Source: Amborella trichopoda
Lineage: Eukaryota; Streptophyta; Magnoliopsida; Amborellales; Amborellaceae
Direction of reading: 5' to 3'
Length of the DNA: 64,000 nucleotides
NCBI RefSeq assembly: GCF_000471905.2
Contig: NW_006498246.1
Coordinates: 1,001,711-1,065,710, forward strand
Shown: positions 59,001 to 64,000 of the stretch, piece by piece
How the letters are laid out: each line of letters begins with the position of its first letter
Numbering within the stretch: the stretch's first letter is position 1
Position numbers and translations under genes: made by a program
Notes under the pieces: generated by a model
The model's database searches: none
Told to the model about the DNA's origin: nothing
What the model saw: only the letters and a program-made list of their open reading frames with translations

Positions 59001-60909
59001 TAAATACAAAAGAGAATGGTAACGGTCAGGTACCCACATGTTGGGAACTCTATACAAAATGGGGCACAGGTACATCCCTTATGGAAGTATAATTTGAATA
59101 TCAAAAAAACTATTGGCAGCCAGCAAGTATGGTGCTCATGTACATAAACGACATCCTAGACACACTAGATAAGACAACAGAAGGAAAATAGATAGAGGGA
59201 GAAAAATGAGTGGATCAGATAGAAATCGTCGCATTGGTGTCTTTCCAAATAGCTTAGAAGTTGAACAGAAGGCACAGGTTCCAAGTAAGAACCCTCTTCC
59301 CGAGAATGGGATGTTGAATACGCAGCCCAGATCACAACCAACTCTAGCATCACTTCACAAGTGTCAATCAGCTTGAAAAGGACCAATTCCATAGAAGATG
59401 CTCCATGGTTTTCTGGGACTCACAATGCATGCTCACTACTAGGCATTTGGATCCCATGGTTTTGGAGGTTGTCCATTGCTAGGATCTTATCAAAGATAGC
59501 CAGCCAAGCAATAATCAGGACTCCATAAACAAGTGAAATGCTAGTCTCCCTTTGCTGTCTCCCCTCAAGAATCCAAAGGAATAGCAGGAAATGCATGAGA
59601 ATGAGGTCTGCAGAGCAGACTGGACATTGATTTGGAATCTAAGATTAACATCCCCTGCAGTAAACTCAATGCCATGTCAGAACTTCTACCTTAAAGAAGA
59701 AATCTGTCTCCATGCTCCAGTAATATTGTCGAACGGTGCCCAAAAGAAATGGACACACATTCGTATATCAAGAATCCTTACACATATAGTATGTGTGAAA
59801 GCCTCAGTAGCAGCGGTATGAAGGGTGAGGGAAGCTCCTAGCATTAATGGTTTAAAGCACTGTAATTTAGAGGAAACCTTCAAAAAGCCACTCACTAGAC
59901 TGGGGAATAACTTGGTTCATATATATGTTAACAACCATCATTTCCCATACTCAAATTCATGTGTTTGACAATAAATTCACGCAATTGGTAATTACTAATG
60001 CATTGCACTAATGATTATAAGTTTTCATCAGTTTACATGCCACCAAATTATTAATACACCATATTTGCAAGGACAGAAATCACAATCTCTTCAAAGATGT
60101 GACAAAAATAAACGAATATATAAATATAATCCTATCATTTTATTTTATTTATTTTCTTTTTATTTTTAACAACAAAGAAAGAGCATCTATGTAGTTTCAC
60201 AGAATGTAGACAAACAGAGACGACTACAGAGGGGGAAGACAGGAGGTAGGCGAAAAAGATCTCATATCCTAGATTGTGATATTCAATCCATAATCACAAG
60301 GCATGTAGGAAAGATCTTTCACAATGAAGGAATATCGTCACTTTTCTTTCTTTTTCTCATAAACAAACCACATGAATGACCATTCAAGGGCCCCATGCAC
60401 CTCTTAAAGAATGTTTATTTAATTGCTCAAGGACATTGAATGTCCATACAATGGATAAAATGACCCAAAAGTCCTAACTTTTTCAAAAATTCGTAACGGC
60501 AATTTTAACCTGATATAGCAAAATATCCTACAAACACTCTAACTACTTCTCTAAACAACTCCTAAAAATATAAAAATATAAAAATATAAAAATATAAAAA
60601 AACCCTAGAATCCATAAAAAACTTTAAAACCCTAAAATAAACCTAAAAGTAAAAATAAAATTGTATCATTCGAATATAAATAAAATTAAATATAAATTTT
60701 TTTTTCCTGTATCAATTTTGTATAAAAAATTCAATATGAATTTTAATGATTGTTGAATGAGGATTAATATTGAATTGTTGGCAAAAATGTAATTATACAA
60801 ATGCTAGTTTATTCAACCCGTCTAGTGGAAACAAGCATACCTGTATCCCAGATTGTGAGCTTCAACTTTTTGTCCCCAACAGTGAGCACTCTGATTTTAA
60901 AGTCCACAC
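40221..60909 (-). CDS. RABC: RABC (Rab18-like) small GTPase gene, last five exons, 5' exon outside the window
   Basis: Minus-strand exons 60841-60909, 57994-58059, 54635-54756, 43714-43842 and 40221-40334 join in phase. They encode 165 residues plus stop, from [16 protein letters not shown] to TCCY. All introns are GT-AG. Visible GTPase motifs are WDTAGQERF (G3, split between exons), GNKVDK (G4) and ECSAK (G5). The C-terminal cysteine pair (CCY) is a Rab geranylgeranylation signal. [19 protein letters not shown] and [19 protein letters not shown] identify the plant RABC/Rab18 class, membrane-traffic switches linked in other plants to lipid droplets or peroxisomes. The P-loop exon (about 45 aa) was searched for between 60910 and 64000 and not found, so it should lie beyond 64000. 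Introns are at least 3.1, then 2.8, 3.2, 10.8 and 3.4 kb, full of transposon remnants. Coding sequence is undamaged. Confidence 0.94.
40953..40996. repeat. (AG)n microsatellite at the left of the gap
   Basis: About 22 AG units in RABC intron 5. An (AG)8 run resumes right after the N block (41315-41330), so the gap probably lies within or beside one long GA microsatellite. Confidence 0.95.
41001..41114. other. Probable sequencing artefact (454 flow-order pattern)
   Basis: From about 41001 to the gap the bases follow the cyclic order T-A-C-G with almost no skipped steps, for example TTAC-TAAC-TAAC-TACG. Natural DNA would skip many flows. This looks like the noisy tail of a pyrosequencing read after a long GA repeat. 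It should not be read as biology. Confidence 0.75.
41115..41314. other. Assembly gap of 200 N
   Basis: Exactly 200 unknown bases, a round placeholder number rather than a measured length, inside RABC intron 5. Confidence 0.98.
41331..43250. other. RABC intron 5 DNA with scattered GGATC/GAATC words
   Basis: No gene is seen on either strand. At 41690-41890 and 42590-42720 words such as ggaatcgagattcc, gggatcgagatcc and ggatcttgatccc recur. They are related to the denser cluster at 44630-45420. Confidence 0.5.
43268..43350. repeat. Tandem duplication, two units of about 44 bp
   Basis: The word catacattggggaaaagcca-like segment (tacaatacattggggaaaag and gaaatacattggggaaaagc) occurs twice, each time followed by 'aaa(c/t)aga' and 'actcatgaaa'. 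Confidence 0.8.
43714..43842 (-). CDS. RABC: RABC exon with the G5 motif
   Basis: Encodes 43 whole codons, starting [20 protein letters not shown], with ECSAK (guanine-base recognition) and [13 protein letters not shown] at the end. Acceptor is ttccag|GAAGAT, donor is AAG|GTACAA. Phase 0 on both sides. Confidence 0.95.
43920..44620. other. RABC intron 4, unclassified part
   Basis: AT-rich intron sequence. A 61-codon minus-strand open frame at 44173-44358 matches no family I know. Nothing else is supported. Confidence 0.4.
44630..45420. repeat. Degenerate array of the palindromic word GAATCGAGATTC
   Basis: About 15-17 exact or near copies of ggaatcgagattcc-type words (a GAATC/GATTC palindrome around CGA or CAA) are spaced irregularly, roughly every 20-60 bases. 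Both strands stay partly open (for example 44629-44976 plus), but the peptide simply repeats the word. The array is not a regular tandem repeat. Origin unknown. Confidence 0.75.
45524..46985 (-). mobile_element. RTE-clade LINE, reverse-transcriptase and 3' end, dead
   Basis: Minus-strand pieces in order read [71 protein letters not shown] and [17 protein letters not shown]. These are the conserved blocks of plant RTE-type reverse transcriptase, with frameshifts. The catalytic F-DD motif has become FMD-I (one Asp codon lost, about 46163-46205). The 3' end (tgtagccgaccccaaatagt, (GAT)n) lies at 45524-45575. The 5' half is truncated. It sits in RABC intron 4 in the same strand sense as the gene. 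Confidence 0.85.
46990..48150. other. RABC intron 4, unclassified part
   Basis: No gene recognised. A 71-codon plus-strand frame at 47058-47273 ([20 protein letters not shown]) looks compositionally protein-like but is not assignable. AT-rich elsewhere. Confidence 0.35.
48105..48835. repeat. Diverged direct duplication with exon-like segments
   Basis: About 48105-48400 is repeated at about 48505-48800: caagttaatttctc, agttgttatttc or agttgttacttct, acac-aggatacttg-aatct-aattgcag and accaagagga. The second copy has a good acceptor-like end (cactatag) followed by an open stretch reading [20 protein letters not shown]. It may be a captured or relict exon. The parent gene is unknown. Confidence 0.5.
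49099..49188. repeat. 45-bp tandem duplication in the LINE 5' region
   Basis: Two units (49099-49143 and 49144-49188) differ at only a few positions: agggcattccctagaagtga versus agggcattctctggaagcga, each followed by tgtgccacaacgacatctag. Confidence 0.92.
49990..50152. repeat. Tandem duplication of about 90 bp in the hAT core
   Basis: ttttagatttctagaataaa and ttttagatttatagaataaa begin two copies that share tttagtaaaa, gattgttaatagaaag and gagagatt. The second copy is slightly shorter. Confidence 0.8.
50211..50284 (-). mobile_element. tRNA-like / SINE-like sequence inside the hAT element
   Basis: On the minus strand, box-A-like TGGCGGAGAGGTTATC and box-B-like AAGTTCGATTCC are tRNA-spaced. 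GTGCTGA pairs at 6 of 7 positions with TGGGCGC as an acceptor-like stem, and GTGG/TCAC can form a D stem. The anticodon and T stems do not pair, so it is not a working tRNA. It resembles a valine-tRNA-derived SINE head or tRNA pseudogene. Confidence 0.45.
51700..54006 (-). mobile_element. Unclassified intron block, possibly a long LTR
   Basis: About 2.3 kb without coding signal in RABC intron 4. On the minus strand it could start TGTTATGATCCAGC at 54006, a common style for plant LTRs. No left end, target duplication or internal domain was found, so this is a weak call. Confidence 0.22.
54165..54265 (+). mobile_element. RTE-clade LINE 3' terminus
   Basis: gatagagcggaatggtagaa, attcatgtagccgaacacaa and agataaggcttgga with six GAT units form the standard plant RTE 3' end, including the (GAT)n tail. 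Only about 100 bases survive, typical of 5' truncation during target-primed insertion. Confidence 0.75.
54290..54380 (-). mobile_element. SINE-like copy
   Basis: On the minus strand, AGGCTTGGACTCGAGTCATT, then GATCTCAAGTTTGAGTCC, then an A-rich tail (caaaaaaaaataaaaaagg). It is collinear with the copies at 11635 and 12345. It abuts the RTE 3' tail, whose enzyme may have mobilised it. Confidence 0.5.
54635..54756 (-). CDS. RABC: RABC exon with the G4 motif
   Basis: Encodes the last two bases of Val plus 40 codons: [19 protein letters not shown] through [25 protein letters not shown] is the guanine-specificity motif. Acceptor is tttcag|TTTATG, donor is AAG|GTATAT. Confidence 0.96.
55850..56910 (+). 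mobile_element. L1-type LINE fragment: zinc-knuckle and RNase H region
   Basis: Plus-strand pieces read [26 protein letters not shown] (the 'AWLAI-DK' linker in the intact family), [20 protein letters not shown] (the RT zinc-binding domain), [12 protein letters not shown] and finally an RNase H-like stretch ([33 protein letters not shown] at 56591-56833). Stops and frameshifts make it dead. It lies in RABC intron 3, antisense to the gene. Confidence 0.82.
56920..57990. other. RABC intron 3, remaining part
   Basis: AT-rich intron DNA. The words accaaccacaaaaatgtt occur twice (57426 and 57468). No gene is supported. Confidence 0.45.
57994..58059 (-). CDS. RABC: RABC exon with the switch II region
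   Basis: 66 nt encoding the end of Ala, then [20 protein letters not shown] and Leu, plus the first base of the Val codon completed by the next exon. It includes the catalytic Gln of DTAGQE. Acceptor is tgtag|CTGGAC, donor is TTAG|GTTTGT. Confidence 0.96.
58060..59260. other. RABC intron 2, unclassified part
   Basis: AT-rich, with a short GTGTGTGCATGCACGC alternating tract at about 58383-58430. A 95-codon minus-strand frame at 58788-59075 ([20 protein letters not shown]) is not assignable and is probably retroelement debris given its neighbour. Confidence 0.4.
59270..59640 (-). mobile_element. L1-type LINE fragment, RT zinc-binding region
   Basis: Minus strand reads [20 protein letters not shown] and [11 protein letters not shown], matching the conserved linker and start of the plant LINE zinc-binding domain. 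A frame-shifted [10 protein letters not shown] stands where HLF-CPFS is expected. Short and dead. Confidence 0.6.
60562..60602. repeat. (ATAAAAAT)n microsatellite
   Basis: About four and a half units of an eight-base AT-only repeat in RABC intron 2. The inverse-complement word forms the run at 35120-35155. Confidence 0.85.
60841..60909 (-). CDS. RABC: RABC exon with switch I/interswitch strand
   Basis: 69 nt: two bases completing Gly, then [20 protein letters not shown] and DT, plus the first base of Ala. Acceptor is tgtag|GTGTGG, donor is ACAG|GTATGC. The preceding exon should end with the P-loop and ...TIG, with one base of the Gly codon. Confidence 0.95.
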
Positions 60910-62435
60910 CTACACATAAGTGACACAAACTAAAATTTCAGTGAAAGTCAACAGAAAAAGGAGTTATTAATTGTGAAAAAACAAATTTCTTTTAAATGCA
61001 TAGTCAATTGAAGCTAAAATATAAGATCCTTGAAGAAAATATTTTCATATTAATTGCATTAGATAATAACAAAATAAGAAACCAGAGTTTCAAGAAGACG
61101 ATAAATACATTGCCAGTACCAAATGAGAAGAGAAATGCAAAGGATATTATCATGGCATCATTTAAAGAGGACATCCATGGCAATTCATACAAGAAATATT
61201 ACAAATTTGGTTCTGTTCAATATCCGTCTCTTTTTCTACTAAAAGGGATCCTTGAAATGCATTTTCTTTCTGATAAGGAATAATTCATATAATGGAGTAT
61301 ACATATAGTTGCTCCCAATGGTGCAGACCAATAGAAACACACATAAAACAAAAAGAAAGACAAGATGCACGAGATAAATTAAGGAGGAAAGGTGGAGAGT
61401 GGGCCAATAGAATAAGAGGGATCACATCAGCAATCAGCAGGGAGTCCCTTCAGCCACCATCATTAGAATGCACATGTATGTCTCAAACTATAAATAACAA
61501 ACCAAATGAACAATTGCTCCTCTATTTGGAAAGTTGTTGATCAATAATTTTCATTTGGAGGATGCAGATTTTACATTGAACAACCATGAGGAGAAACTTG
61601 TGGGACTATGGGTTTCTCAAATTTAGCATCTGTAGTTTCAGTAATCAATAAAGCCAACCAAAATCTTTTGTGGGACAAATAGTATTTGAGTTAAAAGAAA
61701 AGGCATCACAAGATGATAAATCAACATTTTTTATTTATACAGCCCTAGGAAAGCATATAACCACATCAAGTGTCCCTTGTATTGCACATAAGTTCCTCAA
61801 GTTTCATACTGGTATATACAAAATGACATAGATATACATCGATAATATGCACACAAACATACATATGTACACAGAAATGTACTTCTATAACATAATTACC
61901 TTTTCTCTGCAACCACGTACAAATTTCAAACTGGTTTCATGAAGTGCTTCCTGAAGTAAGGCTCTTAATAAAATAAACACTTAGCCACATGCATGCATGT
62001 GTATTCCACCACCCACAAGTTACAAACTGGAATCACATATGGGTTCGTGAACTGTGGATTCTTTTCTCTTGATTTTGTTTTTATTGGGAGTGCCATGAAT
62101 TCTGATTTTAAAGTATGAGAAGATGCAAACCTCGAACTTATTGGTAAAATCTCCTAATAAATCCAATGTGTGTAAATTGCATGGCTGCCTAATTCAGAAA
62201 ACCACCCATGAATTGCAAATTAGCTTTGCAATCATATTCACTAATTGAGGTTCTCTCTATTTGTTAGGCGTAACTCAAATCTCTTATTGTAATCCTGAAA
62301 ATCGCAAACAGGATAGTGAACTATGAATTTATTTGCACATCACTAATATTAGAAAAGAACTGAATAGGTCGCTTTTGTCACATAATACTCCTTAACACAA
62401 TACCAGTTCCATGGATCCAGGAAATAAGGCAGGTG
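60910..62435. other. RABC intron 1 (part), nothing recognised
   Basis: AT-rich DNA with a 95-codon plus-strand open frame (60996-61283) and an 82-codon one (61292-61540). Neither resembles a known family. A search by eye for the RABC P-loop on the minus strand was negative. Confidence 0.45.
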
Positions 62436-62439
62436 ACCC

Positions 62440-63250
62440 TATGCTATTTATCTGGTCCATCCAGGGGTGGTATAGTACTTGATATTAGGTTGATGCCTCA
62501 GAATATGGAGGTGCCTCTATCATTATTAAGATCAATGAGTACGAGAAAGCTATTAGGTGTAGACGACTGAGCAGGGACACCTTGTCCGTCTGCACGAGTA
62601 TGCGACTAGTGCGGGATTTGGTACGGATCACCAGACACTAGTGAGAGATGTTTTCCCCAATCATTGACTTAGATCCGGTTGCCCGAGACACCCCTTTCTC
62701 ACTCGGGTGGGAGCCACGATCAGACGGCACCACTAGCGACATCAATATTAGCCCTGGTAGTAGTACATGATCCATCTATAGAAGAAACGCCTAGAGCAGC
62801 ACCTAAGTAAGAAAGACTAGAGGGGAAGGATCAGGTCCACGCACGCCTTCTCGAGGGCTATTATACTACCACAGCAGTCAAAGCGAGCATGAGCTGGACA
62901 TCTAGCTATGATAAGCCGAGCTGTTCAAGCTTCTCGTTCTCGAAAGCCAAGCCATCTTAGAACTTGATGCTGCAGCAGATGTGCTGTCGATCCCGATCTT
63001 GATCCAATCGTCGATGAAGCAGCGAGCCAATTGCATCGTAAGTAAGAGCATCAATCTATTTTCCATTACCAGTTCTTTTCGTTGATCCGGAGCACCACCA
63101 CCGAGGGCCTAACACCAAGCAAATCTAGTTTCAGGCAAAGGTGTTTCCACAGATTAGTTTTAGATACGCTAGTCGCAGATTGAGACCTGATCTAGTTGTT
63201 TCGTATCTAGTTCCACCTCCTTACATGAGTGGGCTCACTCACCAAGAAGG
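62440..63250. other. GC-richer block of unknown nature in RABC intron 1
   Basis: About 800 bases with markedly higher GC content than the flanks and little low-complexity sequence. Frames are short and broken on both strands and give no recognisable domain. A decayed retroelement is the likeliest explanation. Confidence 0.4.
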
Positions 63251-64000
63251 GGAAGGGGGGCTATGCAAATTGGGGAAGTAGGAAGAATCGGAGGGCACCG
63301 CGTTGACCAATCCTTACAACAAGAAGTTAGTTTTAGACTTTTGCTAACCTTTGCTTTCTTTTTTTTCCCTCAAAATTGCTTATTGTCTTTCATATGGGCA
63401 AGCATATTCAATGTAGCTAAATATTCCATGAAGGAGAGACGAAATACTGTAGCAACATTTCTATGCTTTCAAAGGATGCAAGGAGGCCATTTTCCCCACA
63501 ACTTGGGAGCAAAATATTGCGTCAAGTGCTAAACTAAAGTGAAGCCTAGTAATGGTGTTCCGTGGTGGTGCCCTAGTCTTCTCAATGATATGCATTGTAA
63601 TAATGGCTCATGAGTCATAAAAAAATGATGCAATACCACATGGTTCACCTTTATTAATATGGGCTACATTTTGAAGCTTATGATATTTTCCCATTGGAAT
63701 GCTAATTGATACATTTAGAGAGCTCAACAAAGTAGCTACCTCATTGCAGATAAAGGTTAATATTACCCCTGACATCTTCTCCATTCTCCCAAGAAACAAT
63801 CGTATCCATCAGGATGCCTGCCATGTATGCTGTAAAGTTACAACCTTCAATTAAAGCCTTTCTCCTACGATTTGTATTTGCCAAACTACTTTTTGGTATT
63901 TTGTATTTCCTTTCAATATTACATCGCTATATTCACTGGTGATGCCAGCCAAGAGAGGCATGCCCCTCATCAAAGTGCAACTTCATTCATTCATTCAAGT
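63251..64000. other. Window end, nothing recognised
   Basis: AT-rich DNA presumed to be RABC intron 1. An 89-codon plus-strand open frame at 63263-63532 has no recognisable domain. Confidence 0.4.

Noticed and set aside
61292..61345. RABC first exon ending in ...TIG
   Set aside because: A minus-strand ...ACCATTG was seen, but it is followed by GG rather than a GT donor and is not preceded by a P-loop.
1..64000. CRISPR array, operon or bacterial mobile system
   Set aside because: No regular spacer-repeat structure or prokaryotic gene organisation exists. The introns, NAC and Rab genes and plant elements make this a plant nuclear sequence.

Overview
The window is nuclear DNA from a flowering plant. 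It holds two recognisable protein-coding genes with plant-type exons, one cytosolic tRNA gene, and a large load of old, nested, mostly dead transposable elements. The organism cannot be named from sequence alone. Very long introns packed with decayed elements, plus a stretch beside the assembly gap that follows the 454 flow order, would fit a 454-era draft such as Amborella. That identification is a guess.

Layout. 1-13.4 kb: purine-rich low-complexity DNA, then Helitron helicase remnants (3.0-4.5 and 7.1-8.8 kb) flanking three tandem broken copies of an LRR receptor-like protein 5' end (4.6-6.7 kb). After that come an LTR-like block, a long inverted-repeat (foldback) element and SINE-like copies. 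13.5-20.3 kb (+): a six-exon, apparently intact NAC transcription factor gene of about 637 aa with a C-terminal membrane helix (NTL type). 20.3-40 kb: an intergenic element field. It contains a MULE-like foldback with 9-bp target duplications, a tRNA-Thr(UGU), at least six copies of one MITE family, hAT-type MITEs rich in GGGTCC words, and a gypsy-type LTR retrotransposon (29.55-35.21 kb) whose 5' LTR carries a nested hAT MITE.

40.2-64 kb (-): the last five exons of a RABC (Rab18-like) small GTPase gene. The exons are tiny (66-129 nt) and the introns run from 2.8 to 10.8 kb. The exon carrying the P-loop is not in the window and should lie beyond 64000. The introns hold RTE-clade LINEs, L1-type LINE fragments, a 1.43-kb hAT element inserted in a LINE with a perfect 8-bp duplication, SINE-like copies, and a 200-N gap in an (AG)n tract.

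The two genes are not visibly linked in function: one encodes a probable membrane-tethered stress-type regulator, the other a vesicle-traffic GTPase. I found no convincing new biological system. The most useful observations are the reconstructed split genes, two splice outcomes that would free the NAC factor from its membrane anchor, overlapping uORFs at the NAC start, dated nested insertions, and a probable sequencing artefact next to the gap.
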